Translations under genes and position numbers: made by a program
From: Candidatus Saccharimonadota bacterium
Lineage (GTDB): Bacteria; Patescibacteriota; Saccharimonadia; Saccharimonadales; Saccharimonadaceae
Length of the DNA stretch: 63,482 nucleotides
Assembly: GCA_017516075.1 (NCBI GenBank)
Contig: JAFWDS010000017.1
Span: forward strand, 1 to 63,482
Direction: 5' to 3'
The notes under the pieces: generated by a model
The model's database searches: none
What the model was told of the DNA's origin: nothing
The model's input: only the letters and a program-made list of their open reading frames with translations
Shown here: positions 33,897 through 42,395 of the stretch, in pieces
How the letters are laid out: each line of letters starts with the position of its first letter
How positions within the stretch are numbered: the stretch's first letter is position 1

Positions 33897-36047
33897 TCCT
33901 GGCGGATCTAGCGTAATCTTGAAATTCTGATCCAGCCCCTCGCATGCCTCAATTAAAGCCTTACGGGAGCGGCTGCGCACGATAATCTGCCAAGTGTACC
34001 CCCTTGCCGTCCTCTCGTGAAATGCCGGCTGGGCAGGGGAGACTACCAGCCTGTCATCCATAGATAGTCTCCTAACCAATTCTCGCACTTTTTTTAGCAC
34101 TATCGCCTCTGTTTTCATCGTAATTTCTAGCTTCAAAACAAACTTAAACGGCGGAAATCCAGCGCGCCTCCGTTTTTTGATCATATACTCATAGAATCCT
34201 AGATAATCTTCGTTAGCCGCAAATTTCAGTGTGGGATGCTCTGGCTGAAAAGTCTGAATCAGCACCTCTGCATCTGTAATGTGACCACGCCCCACCCGTC
34301 CAATCACCTGAGTCAGCAGCTGAAAAGTCCGCTCTTCCGCCATGTAATCAGGGAGCGACAGCCCAGCGTCTGCCTGTACCACCCCTACTGTTGCTAGATG
34401 CGGCAAATCCAGTCCCTTGGCCAGCGTCTGCGTCCCTACCAAAATATCCACTTCGCCATCTTTTACAGCGCTATACTGCTCCTCTAGACTCTCACCCTTT
34501 TTATTGTCGGCATCAAAACGCTTTATTCGTGCCTTTGGGAAGAGTTTTTTTAGCTCTGTCTCTAGTAATTTCGTCCCAAATCCCTTATGAATCAGCCCTG
34601 GAGCCTGGCATTTTGGGCAGCTCCCAGGCACTTTCATCCGAAATTCACAGGTATGGCAGACCAATTCGTAGCTATCTGCGTGTAAATTTAGGGGTAAAAA
34701 GCAATTTGGACACAAAATCTCCTCACCGCATTCTTCGCAAATCGTCAGAGGTGCCGACCCTCGTCGATTATGAAAAATCAGTGTCTGTCGCCCCTGTTCT
34801 AAGTTCTTTGCTAGGGCATTTAGGAGGAAATTAGAAAAATATTTATTTCTAGAGAAATTCTCTCTGTTTTTGAAATCTATTATCTCTATCTTTGGCTTCA
34901 CGGCGGTAATTTTGGCTTTTTCCATCAAAGTCACTACCGACTCCTGCCTTGAAGCTAGATAGTAATCCTCTATCGTCGGTGTCGCCGAACCAAGTATTAG
35001 GGGGCAATCAACTGCTCCAGCCATAAAACTTGCCACTCGAATAGCTGAATATTTCGGTGAATTCTCCTGATAATAAGTGTTCTCATGCTCCTCGTCAATA
35101 ATAATCAGTCCTAAATCCGACAGGGGAGCAAACAATGCTGACCTTGGCCCAATTACGACCATAGGTTCCTCAGACGCCAGAATCTTATCAAAAATCAAAT
35201 GCCTCTCCGCCTCTGTTTGTTTAGAGTGCATCGTAATCACCCTACCGAAAAAAACCTCTTCAAACACTCTTACTAACTGCCCCGTGAGAGCGATTTCTGG
35301 CACCAGAAGTATTGTAGACTTATGGGTCTGTAACGCATTTAGAGCCATTTTGAGATAGATATTAGTTTTACCACTACCAGTAACGCCATGAAGCAGTTTC
35401 GTGGCTCCTACGGCCTTCTGAAGCCCTTCTAGCGCGTTTTTTTGTGAGGTATTAAGCTGAATGTGTGACGGACAAATGTTTTGCGGTGGGTGGTTCACGT
35501 ACTCTATCGAAGGGGGCTCGGAAGTATATTTATGGGCGGGTGGTTGAATCCTATCTTTCTCGGCATCATAAAATTGATTTGAAATTTCAACACGTATATT
35601 CCTGACGCGCCCAAGAGGTTCGTCCCGAAGGGACGGTTCTCCTGGCGCGCCAGCGTATGACGTGCTTGAAATTTCAAGTCCAGATGCCGAAAAGATAGGT
35701 TCAACCAGGCCCTGCCCATGAACATTCCCGAACATTTGTTCGGTTTTACGCCGCTTCTTCTCAACCCCTCTAGGCAGTATCAGAGACACTGCGGAACCAG
35801 ACGGCACCAAGTAATATTCATGTACAAAACGCACTGTTTCTAAAAGATGCATCGGCAGCGGCTTTGAATACAAAACTTTTATAATTGATTTGGTTTTAAA
35901 ATCCGGTTGCGCAACTTTTTTAACAACCACGCCCGGCACTATGCGTCGCCCAATCGGCACCATCACAATCTGCCCTACGGAAAGGGAATCATCATATTCA
36001 TACGTCAACGCCTCCGTCCTACCCTCCGGTATCACCTCATAAAACAT
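33888..36047 (-). CDS. priA: Primosomal helicase PriA, with in-frame palindromic insertion
   Basis: This 719-aa replication-restart helicase has an N-terminal 3'-DNA-binding domain (residues 1-95), GVTGSGKTNIY (Walker A), DEEHENTYYQ (Walker B/DEEH), GSATPTIEDYY (motif III) and a two-zinc cluster made of CEEC, CPNC, CHTC and CPKC. The C-terminal helicase half follows with QVIGRVGRG. Between the N-terminal domain and the helicase core, about residues 110-172 are encoded by a 188-bp palindrome (35532-35719), leaving a Gly/Pro/Ser-rich segment with no counterpart in other PriA proteins. TATAAT (36059-36054) ends 6 nt before the ATG, so the mRNA is predicted leaderless. Confidence 0.92.
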   Translation of the reverse strand: MFYEVIPEGRTEALTYEYDDSLSVGQIVMVPIGRRIVPGVVVKKVAQPDFKTKSIIKVLYSKPLPMHLLETVRFVHEYYLVPSGSAVSLILPRGVEKKRRKTEQMFGNVHGQGLVEPIFSASGLEISSTSYAGAPGEPSLRDEPLGRVRNIRVEISNQFYDAEKDRIQPPAHKYTSEPPSIEYVNHPPQNICPSHIQLNTSQKNALEGLQKAVGATKLLHGVTGSGKTNIYLKMALNALQTHKSTILLVPEIALTGQLVRVFEEVFFGRVITMHSKQTEAERHLIFDKILASEEPMVVIGPRSALFAPLSDLGLIIIDEEHENTYYQENSPKYSAIRVASFMAGAVDCPLILGSATPTIEDYYLASRQESVVTLMEKAKITAVKPKIEIIDFKNRENFSRNKYFSNFLLNALAKNLEQGRQTLIFHNRRGSAPLTICEECGEEILCPNCFLPLNLHADSYELVCHTCEFRMKVPGSCPKCQAPGLIHKGFGTKLLETELKKLFPKARIKRFDADNKKGESLEEQYSAVKDGEVDILVGTQTLAKGLDLPHLATVGVVQADAGLSLPDYMAEERTFQLLTQVIGRVGRGHITDAEVLIQTFQPEHPTLKFAANEDYLGFYEYMIKKRRRAGFPPFKFVLKLEITMKTEAIVLKKVRELVRRLSMDDRLVVSPAQPAFHERTARGYTWQIIVRSRSRKALIEACEGLDQNFKITLDPPGLL
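35532..35719. repeat. 188-bp palindrome inside priA
   Basis: Outer arms ATGGGCGGG/CCTGCCCAT, then TGGTTGAA/TTCAACCA, CCTATCTTT/AAAGATAGG, CGGCATC/GATGCCG and TTGAAATTTCAA on both sides make a long multi-tier hairpin around a CGTCCC gaa GGGACG tip. The reading frame of priA is open throughout. It shows only weak similarity (GGGTGG...CAGGCCC) to the E family. Confidence 0.8.
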
Positions 36048-36068
36048 ACAACAATTATAGCACAGAGT

Positions 36069-36258
36069 ATGGAAGGTAATTTATGAGCATTTGACGAACC
36101 CAGTTAATTTTTACAACTTTTCCTCATCCGAGGCGAGTAAAGTTGCCGAGCGAGGCCTTAAGCCTCGCGAGCTAGCAACTTGATCGAGACGAGGATTGAG
36201 TGAAACGTTGTAAAAATTAACATGGCGTGAAGTCGACCGCGAATAAATTGCCTTCCAT
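36069..36258. repeat. 190-bp palindrome between divergent genes
   Basis: The ATGGAAGGTAATTTAT arm (36069-36084) pairs with 36243-36258. A perfect 15-bp stem, GTTAATTTTTACAAC with its complement, comes next, then CTCATCC/GGATTGAG, AGTTGC/GCAACT and GCGAGGC/GCCTCGC. It lies between the -10 boxes of priA and of the winged-helix gene, so neither gene needs a terminator here. Confidence 0.8.
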
Positions 36259-36326
36259 GCGATATGTGAAGCTGTTGTAATTTTTACAGCTTTTGTGTAT
36301 AATAGGGAGAGTTAAAACGAGGTATT

Positions 36327-36617
36327 ATGTTAGAAATATTTGTTACATCTAGAGTGCGCCGCAAAATCCTGGTCGTTTTTGCCAAATATCCGGATTTCAA
36401 AACTCATGTCAGAGGCTTAGCCAAGCTCATTAAAGAGGATCCTGGCAACATCCAGAGGGAATTAGAGCGTATGGCGCGCGGCGGATTCTTAATTGTCACC
36501 AAAAAAGGCAAGACCAAAATCTACCAAACCAACAAACAATTCCCAATTTTAAAAGAGCTTCAAAGCATCGTGATAAAAAGTCAAAAGGGTAGCAAACCAT
36601 CAAAAACTATCGGATAA
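36327..36617 (+). CDS. Winged-helix DNA-binding protein
   Basis: This 96-aa protein has a single winged helix-turn-helix: helix pairs around residues 5-60 (HVRGLAKLIKEDPGNIQRELERM) and a wing GGFLIVTKKGKTKIYQTN. The pattern resembles the ArsR-like or nucleotidyltransferase-associated wHTH found in archaea and CPR. It is probably a small transcription regulator. TATAAT at 36298-36303 gives a ~20-nt leader with a modest GAGG site. recJ begins 12 nt after the stop, so the two form an operon. Confidence 0.7.
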   Translation: MLEIFVTSRVRRKILVVFAKYPDFKTHVRGLAKLIKEDPGNIQRELERMARGGFLIVTKKGKTKIYQTNKQFPILKELQSIVIKSQKGSKPSKTIG

Positions 36618-36629
36618 CAGGGGTCTAAA

Positions 36630-38255
36630 TTGAATAAATTATTTATACGATTACTGGAAAAGCGTGGGCTTACACCATCTTTTTTGCATCCGAAATATGA
36701 GGACTATATAGACCCATTTGAACTTACCGACATGGACAAAGCCGTCACCCGCATCAAAACAGCCATCAAAAACCAAGAAAAGATCTTAATCTATGGCGAC
36801 TACGATGTCGACGGCGTCACTTCTAGTACCCTGATGGAACAGACTTTGATTCTCGCCGGCATCCCTAGCGAAAACATCGAAATCATGCTTCCAGATCGCT
36901 TTGCCGATGGCTATGGCATGAGCCCTAAACTCATCGACCGCGCCAAAAGCCATCAAATCACCCTTGTTATTACAGTAGATTGCGGTTCGCACAATCACGC
37001 CATTATAGATGAATTAAACACTCTAAACATCGATACTATCGTCACCGATCATCACGAAACTAGCGACAAAATCCCTGATGCATTCGCAGTAATTAACCCC
37101 CATAGAAAAGACACTCCTACTGAGTCTCTGCAAAACCTCGCCGGCGTCGGCGTCGCCTTCAAACTCGCCGAAGCCCTTAAAAAAGAGGGAATTATCGACT
37201 CCGGTCAAGAAAAATGGCTCCTCGATCTCGTCCTACTGGGCACCATCTGCGATAGCATGACAATTCTAGGTGAGAACCGCCGCCTCTGTTACTATGGCCT
37301 CAAAGTTTTGGAGAAAACCCGTCGCCCCGGCCTCAAAGAACTTATGCAAAAAGCCGGCGTGAGAACCTTAAACTCTGACGCTATCGGTTTTCAGCTCGGC
37401 CCGCGTCTTAACGCCGCCGGTCGCCTAGAATCTGCCACCACCTCTCTAGAACTCCTTCGCACCAAGTCTCCCACCGAATCTGCCGCTATCGCCGAAAAAC
37501 TCGAACAACTCAACAAAAAACGTAAAACTGAGCAAAATTCCGCCACCAGAGAAATCAAAGAGCGTGGTGTCAGCGATGACCCAGTAATAATAGAAACGGG
37601 GAAATGGCACGAGGGTATTCTCGGTATCGTCGCCGGTCGCCTTGTCGAAGATTACAAAAAACCGGCTTTCGTCCTTACTGAGACTACGGAGGGTGTTCTT
37701 AAGGGCTCCGGTCGTAGTTTCGGAGATTTTAACCTCGCCGATGCTTTAGCCCACGCCAAAGACACCATCATCGGTGGCGGCGGCCATGCTAGCGCCGCTG
37801 GCGTCAAAGTCGCCAGGGAAAATCTCTTCAAATTCCGTGAACAACTAAACGAATATTATCGCAGTTTGCATCTAGTAGACCAAGAAAAATACTTCACCAA
37901 AAGCCCAGATCTTGAGCTGACTGATTTTTCCGACCTCACTCTAGAGCTATTAGATGACCTCAAATCTCTCGAGCCCTTTGGACCAGGGAATGAAGAACCG
38001 ATTTTTCGCCTCAAAAATGTGCAATTAGTCAATGTCGCTCGCATGGGCGCCGACCAAAACCATCTCCGCCTCGACCTCCGGGACAAAAACGGCAAGTATT
38101 TAAAGCTTGTCGCCTTTTTCGCCCCAGAAAAATGGTTCACTCTCGACCCAGCTTATGATCAAATTGAGCCCATTATTAAAGTCACCGAAAACGACTTCAA
38201 CGGCGTTAAATCCGTCGAGGCCCGCCTCCTCGACCTCATAATACAAGAAGTCTAG
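36630..38255 (+). CDS. recJ: Single-stranded-DNA exonuclease RecJ
   Basis: This 541-aa DHH-family 5'-3' exonuclease acts in recombination and repair. The phosphoesterase motifs are YGDYDVDGVTSS (about residues 50-61), TVDCGSHNH and the DHH box VTDHHET (about 138-144), with GGGGHASAAG (DHHA1, about 377-386). A C-terminal OB domain completes it. The start is TTG, in line with the preceding short gap. The recJ stop TAG and the stop of the convergent gene share the bases CTAG (38252-38255). Confidence 0.92.
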   Translation: MNKLFIRLLEKRGLTPSFLHPKYEDYIDPFELTDMDKAVTRIKTAIKNQEKILIYGDYDVDGVTSSTLMEQTLILAGIPSENIEIMLPDRFADGYGMSPKLIDRAKSHQITLVITVDCGSHNHAIIDELNTLNIDTIVTDHHETSDKIPDAFAVINPHRKDTPTESLQNLAGVGVAFKLAEALKKEGIIDSGQEKWLLDLVLLGTICDSMTILGENRRLCYYGLKVLEKTRRPGLKELMQKAGVRTLNSDAIGFQLGPRLNAAGRLESATTSLELLRTKSPTESAAIAEKLEQLNKKRKTEQNSATREIKERGVSDDPVIIETGKWHEGILGIVAGRLVEDYKKPAFVLTETTEGVLKGSGRSFGDFNLADALAHAKDTIIGGGGHASAAGVKVARENLFKFREQLNEYYRSLHLVDQEKYFTKSPDLELTDFSDLTLELLDDLKSLEPFGPGNEEPIFRLKNVQLVNVARMGADQNHLRLDLRDKNGKYLKLVAFFAPEKWFTLDPAYDQIEPIIKVTENDFNGVKSVEARLLDLIIQEV

Positions 38256-39229
38256 CCCCTCGGTGGCTCACCATCTGGCTCATTTAATAGTTTCTTGGAC
38301 TTAATCTCATAGCGTCTACCATTCACCGGCGAAATATAATAATCCTCATTCAAAAGATTTACAAACATCGTGAGATCCTTATCATCCATGATGATAATCG
38401 AGCCATCATCGTCAGTCATCAGCTCTAGCTGCATCTCGTCTGCATAATCCAGCAGTTTATCTTGTGGCATTTCTTCGGCAATTTCCATCGCCTGCACTTT
38501 TTTCAAGATAGGTTTTTTATCGGCTAAAAGCCCATCCAGCGTCAAACCTTCCGCAAACGACAGCTTATACTTTTCAGTCAACTCCTTCGCCTTCGCTTCG
38601 GCAATCACTTGCGACTTGTAATCATACTGGAACAAATTCTCAAACTTCGCCTGATTAAACACGACAATATTACCATCCACAATCGCCACTTGATTATCAT
38701 CTGGCATCTTGAGCGCTATCTCAGCAGAGAAGGGTTCAAAGCTTTCACCATTAATCTCCCAAGAAGTTGATCCTTTGAGTGCTGCCGAAGCTGGCAAAAT
38801 TTTGGCAATATAAAACGTTTTCATTCCTTCTTCGCCCGGATAAGTAAATCGCGCTATAATCCCTTTGACCTTCTTGAAATCGTACTCGTTTTCCGAGAAA
38901 TAATCAATATCCTTATACTCGTTTTCAATCAGGTGGATCAAAGTCTCAGCGCGCCCTACCTTGTCGACCGTTGTCCGATAAATCACTTTCTCTTCACCAT
39001 CGGCGCGTTCATATTCACGGCACTCTAGCCCTTTATCTGCCTCCGTAATAATATAAGAAATCGCCTCCTGCATAAACATTGCCTTTACCGCCCCAGTCAG
39101 CTTATCGGAATACTTAATCTTAAACGGCGTATAATTTTTATTGAACAAAAAGAGCTCCGCTGAAACGTTATTCTTGACCTCATCTACTTCATTTGCCCAC
39201 AGAAACACGTCAAAATCATTTTTTTCCAT
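38252..39229 (-). CDS. Possible DUF4868/KwaB-like protein
   Basis: This 325-aa protein may belong to the DUF4868 (KwaB) family. Its middle part is beta-rich. It has the segment GNIVVFNQAKFENLFQYDYK (about residues 210-229), which resembles the 'interior strand plus FE-F-Y' pattern of DUF4868. KwaB is the cytoplasmic partner of the Kiwa phage-defence membrane protein KwaA. No KwaA-like membrane gene is adjacent, so a Kiwa system is not supported, and I hold the family call loosely. The start is set at 39229 because GGAGGAAATTC precedes that ATG. It lies downstream of an alpha-CTD-like gene on the same strand, with a terminator between. Confidence 0.45.
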   Translation of the reverse strand: MEKNDFDVFLWANEVDEVKNNVSAELFLFNKNYTPFKIKYSDKLTGAVKAMFMQEAISYIITEADKGLECREYERADGEEKVIYRTTVDKVGRAETLIHLIENEYKDIDYFSENEYDFKKVKGIIARFTYPGEEGMKTFYIAKILPASAALKGSTSWEINGESFEPFSAEIALKMPDDNQVAIVDGNIVVFNQAKFENLFQYDYKSQVIAEAKAKELTEKYKLSFAEGLTLDGLLADKKPILKKVQAMEIAEEMPQDKLLDYADEMQLELMTDDDGSIIIMDDKDLTMFVNLLNEDYYISPVNGRRYEIKSKKLLNEPDGEPPRG

Positions 39230-39273
39230 GAATTTCCTCCACTTATTTTTATCCATTATACCACACAAAATAA

Positions 39274-39297
39274 ACCCCCAGTAATTAATCTGGGGGT
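39274..39297 (-). terminator. Intrinsic terminator of the alpha-CTD-like gene
   Basis: ACCCCCAG attaatta CTGGGGGT followed on the - strand by TTATTTT. Confidence 0.85.
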
Positions 39298-39314
39298 AAA
39301 TTTGTAAAGCTGTT

Positions 39315-40172
39315 TTACTTCATTCGAGTCGTAAAATCATCGTATCCAATTTTGTGCATTTTTTCTTCCAAATCTTTAGCGCAGCAAGGTCCAAAACCGC
39401 GAATATTACCAAAACAATGCGGATAATTCAAAACATCCAGAATAGTGTCAATGCCGCCATTCTTGAGGCAGTTCTTGGTTCTGGTCGTCAAGCCGAGCTT
39501 ATCGATGGAAACATCGATAGATACCATTCTTCCACTTGCGGTTAGCAGGAGAGAACTATTACTAAAACGCGTCCAATCCGCATCGTCGTACCTATGAGCT
39601 TCTCTAACGTGAAGCTTAGATCTTGAAGCTGCATCGATTTCGAATTTCTTGACCCAAAGCCACGGGTTTTCGGAATTAGGTTTTGTATCTTTGCAGAACC
39701 TTCTATGACGATAAGCCGTTACGGACAGGCGATAATCATGTAATACATGGATGCTATACCGCTCGGTCTCGATACCATCATCTTCATACACGGAAAAATA
39801 AAAGAATAAATTAGCATTGGCAATTCTGAAATGGGCGTGTCTGCCATTATCGATTTGAACCTTCAAAGTCAAACTAAAATCTTCAACATTTACACCAATG
39901 GAATGAATGTGAGCATACTTATCGAATCCCGAAACGATATTATGAGCATGCGACTTGCAATACTCAACGATGTATAGTTCGGATTGATGATCTGCACTTG
40001 ACTCAGGAAAAACAAACAAAGGATCGGCGAAAATGTCATCTTTTAAATAATGACAATAATTCCACATATCGATAACAATATGACCAAATTGGCTTTCTGG
40101 GCAAAAAGAAAGTAAATCCTCGCCAGAAGAATTCGATTGACTAATGTCGAAATGATACCTTATAACTTGCAT
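39315..40172 (-). CDS. Protein with C-terminal RNA polymerase alpha-CTD-like domain
   Basis: The last ~60 of 285 residues (SIDKLGLTTRTKNCLKNGGI, then DTILDVLNYP and the helix-hairpin-helix IRGFGPCCAKDLEEKM) match the C-terminal domain of the RNA polymerase alpha subunit, which binds UP elements and activators. The first ~220 residues are a beta-rich domain I cannot name; there is no alpha-NTD. It is therefore not RpoA but a stand-alone protein that could bind DNA or contact RNA polymerase. A GGGGGG stretch before the ATG is the only ribosome-binding-like signal. It has its own terminator. Confidence 0.65.
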   Translation of the reverse strand: MQVIRYHFDISQSNSSGEDLLSFCPESQFGHIVIDMWNYCHYLKDDIFADPLFVFPESSADHQSELYIVEYCKSHAHNIVSGFDKYAHIHSIGVNVEDFSLTLKVQIDNGRHAHFRIANANLFFYFSVYEDDGIETERYSIHVLHDYRLSVTAYRHRRFCKDTKPNSENPWLWVKKFEIDAASRSKLHVREAHRYDDADWTRFSNSSLLLTASGRMVSIDVSIDKLGLTTRTKNCLKNGGIDTILDVLNYPHCFGNIRGFGPCCAKDLEEKMHKIGYDDFTTRMK

Positions 40173-40787
40173 ATTAGACCCCCCCTAGAATAATGTAAAA
40201 CAATTTAAAGTTCATTACTGTATCATAAGTCAGTAACTTAATGATATTATACCATATTCAGACATAATAGTCAAAACGAAAAAAACAATCTGATAAACAA
40301 CAGGGAAATGTTCGGTTATTACAAAATAAAACACCAAAAAATCAAGACTGATGTGTTCGGTGATTTAACAGAGAACATATCCACATACTGTGGAAAACTT
40401 ATGCCTATAAATAGTCCAAAAAAGCACTTGCATTTTTTGAAAATTTGTACTAAACTTAAATCAGCGAACAATAAACAAAAACGCTAAACAAACTAAAAAG
40501 TCGTACATTAAAATCCATTTGAGACCGATCATCTAGGAGCTTCGCGCGCATTAAAAGATAGCGAGATGCGTCAAAAAAATCGTGCGTTCTTTCCTCTAAA
40601 ACACACCTCCCAATAAAACTCTATATGGTCTACAACACAATAAGTCTCTCAACGGCTGCGATTGTAAGATTAGCTTCGCGCTGGTAAAATCGTGGTGGAT
40701 TAATTGTGTAATAAAACAAAAATCAAAGCAGAAACAAAACCGCTGAAGTTTCTAGTTGAACGGTCTCAAATACTGTATAATAAATAC
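40173..40787. other. 615-bp AT-rich intergenic region
   Basis: There is no convincing gene. At 40380-40397 the words TATCCACA and TGTGGAAA form a small inverted pair resembling DnaA boxes. A possible promoter, TTGCAT (40428-40433), 17-nt spacer and TAAACT (40451-40456), points toward rsmH; its transcript would carry a ~325-nt leader or a separate RNA. The rsmH promoter itself is at 40776-40781. Confidence 0.5.
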
Positions 40788-41660
40788 ATGGAGAAACTTC
40801 ATATTCCAGTGTTATTATCAGAAGTCCTAGCATACCTGAAACCGCAGCCAGACGAAACATATTTGGATCTGACCGCCGGATACGGAGGGCACGCTAGAGC
40901 GATTTTGGATGTAACACAGCAATATAAGAGTTCATATTTAATCGATCGTGACGAATTCGCTGCGGATTATTTAAGACAGGAATTTCCGATCACAGAGATT
41001 ATCAACCAGGACTTTTATAGTGCTCTGCTACAGCTTATCGAGTGTGGAAAGACTTTTGATATAATACTAGCCGATTTTGGAGTTTCCTCTCCGCAACTAG
41101 ATATGGAAAATAGGGGTTTTGCGTTTAAAAGCGACGGACCTCTGGACATGAGGATGGATAGAAGGCAAAAGTTAACGGCAGACGAAGTAGTAAATAAATA
41201 TAGTGAAAGGGCCCTAGCGGATATTTTCATGACCTACGGCGAGGAACCGAAGGGTCGCGCTAATATGCTAGCTAGAGAGGTAGTACATCATCGCCCGATT
41301 AAAAGTACCAAGGAACTTGCCGATATCATCAAAGCGAAATCAAAATATTCAAAAACCCATCCCGCCACCAAAATCTTTCAGGCTATCCGTATAGTAGTAA
41401 ACGATGAATTAAATGAGATCGAAAAATCCCTCCCGCTTCTGCCAAAACTACTAAATAAAAACGGTCGCCTCGGGATTATTACCTTCCATAGCCTAGAAGA
41501 CAGGCTGGTCAAGGACTTTTTTAAGGATGCATCTAGTCATGGCGAAGAATCAACGTTACGAATCCTCACCAAAAAGCCTATCACTGCTGGAGAGCATGAA
41601 TTAGTTATCAACCCGCGCTCTCGTAGCGCGAAACTGCGAGTAGCAATCAAGCGGATTTGA
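40788..41660 (+). CDS. rsmH: 16S rRNA m4C1402 methyltransferase
   Basis: This ~290-aa SAM enzyme methylates N4 of C1402 in 16S rRNA. The family start HIPVLLSE, the SAM site DLTAGYGGHARAIL (about residues 25-38), ADFGVSSPQLD and the late GRLGIITFHSLEDR are all present. The ATG at 40788 is chosen because it gives the canonical N-terminus, and TATAAT (40776-40781) ends 6 nt before it with no ribosome binding site, so it is predicted leaderless. It opens the dcw cluster and ends in TGA, used here as a stop. Confidence 0.94.
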   Translation: MEKLHIPVLLSEVLAYLKPQPDETYLDLTAGYGGHARAILDVTQQYKSSYLIDRDEFAADYLRQEFPITEIINQDFYSALLQLIECGKTFDIILADFGVSSPQLDMENRGFAFKSDGPLDMRMDRRQKLTADEVVNKYSERALADIFMTYGEEPKGRANMLAREVVHHRPIKSTKELADIIKAKSKYSKTHPATKIFQAIRIVVNDELNEIEKSLPLLPKLLNKNGRLGIITFHSLEDRLVKDFFKDASSHGEESTLRILTKKPITAGEHELVINPRSRSAKLRVAIKRI

Positions 41661-41689
41661 TAAAAATAAAAATAAAAAAGGAGGCAAAC

Positions 41690-41755
41690 ATGCCAAAGCA
41701 AATCATGGTTGCGAATAAATCCCGCAAACAAACGATTAAAGTTAATTTTCGCTAA
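41690..41755 (+). CDS. 21-aa basic leader-type peptide
   Basis: This 21-residue basic peptide (MPKQIMVANKSRKQTIKVNF plus R) has a very strong AAAGGAGG site 4 nt upstream of the ATG, much stronger than most genes here. Its TAA (41753-41755) is the first base triplet of a 100-bp palindrome. The combination of a strong short reading frame, a long hairpin and a downstream operon (ftsL-ftsI) resembles a leader-peptide attenuator. It could also be a small functional peptide. I know of no family. Confidence 0.6.
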   Translation: MPKQIMVANKSRKQTIKVNFR

Positions 41756-41972
41756 GGTTTGCAGCTAGTGTTATGTTCGCGGTCGCCGCGACTGATAACG
41801 AGCGGAATAAGAAGCAGGCGAGCCGCGAGCTTAACAGCTAGTGCAAACCTTAAGGGGTGACATGGACCATTAGGTCCGCCAATTTAGAGTTCACACGGAG
41901 AGTGTGGAGTGTATGACCTTCCCGGGCAAGCTTTTACGATTTACTTATAGCTCTGATCGTAAAAGCCCCCGG
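41753..41972 (+). promoter_or_regulatory. Structured region between the leader peptide and ftsL
   Basis: The first structure (41753-41852) pairs TAAGGTTTGCA with TGCAAACCTTA and GCTAGTGTTA with TAACAGCTAG around a CGCGG tcg CCGCG tip. GGACC atta GGTCC follows near 41873. The third structure (41922-41972) pairs CTTTTACGAT with ATCGTAAAAG inside CCGGG/CCCGG. No T-run follows, so these may regulate rather than terminate. Confidence 0.6.
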
Positions 41973-42044
41973 ACTATGATAAGAATCAAAGATAATGATA
42001 ACGAAACAAAACAAAACAAAAACAAACATTAAGCGAGGAAATCA

Positions 42045-42395
42045 ATGAGTATATCAACTACAACATATGTATCGAGACGAGTAGAGGGAATTAGTTTTGC
42101 ACGCAATCGCAATACTATCCGTCACACCAAAAGGAGCCTAGGCTCAATCTCTCAAATAGTCATCGTCAGTATGCTTACTCTCGTTTTTGGGCTTATATAT
42201 GTTGCTGAAGGTACCAAAGCTACCAGTTTTGATTACGAACTATCCTCTGTCGAATCTGAAATATCTGAAATGAATGTCAAAAAAGATGATCTCGCAGTAG
42301 AAAAAGCACGTCTTACGTCCGTTGCAGCCGCCAAAAATAGTACTGTCGCTGCCACCATGGAAGACGCCACGGTGACCGGCTATGTCGCAGAATAA
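42045..42395 (+). CDS. ftsL: FtsL-like cell division protein
   Basis: This 116-aa bitopic membrane protein has a basic cytoplasmic N-terminus (about residues 1-38), one transmembrane helix (about 41-60) and a coiled-coil periplasmic part rich in Glu, Lys and Val. These are the size, topology and dcw position of FtsL, which joins FtsQ and FtsB at the septum. Sequence conservation of FtsL is low in general, so the call rests on architecture and position. Its 3' end overlaps ftsI by 14 nt. Confidence 0.75.
   Translation: MSISTTTYVSRRVEGISFARNRNTIRHTKRSLGSISQIVIVSMLTLVFGLIYVAEGTKATSFDYELSSVESEISEMNVKKDDLAVEKARLTSVAAAKNSTVAATMEDATVTGYVAE

Noticed and set aside
38252-38255. Shared CTAG of two convergent stop codons as a special signal
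   Set aside because: Overlapping stop codons in convergent pairs are common in compact genomes and need no special explanation.
40704-40787. N-terminal extension of rsmH
   Set aside because: It would run through the -10 box at 40776-40781; the ATG at 40788 gives the family-typical N-terminus.
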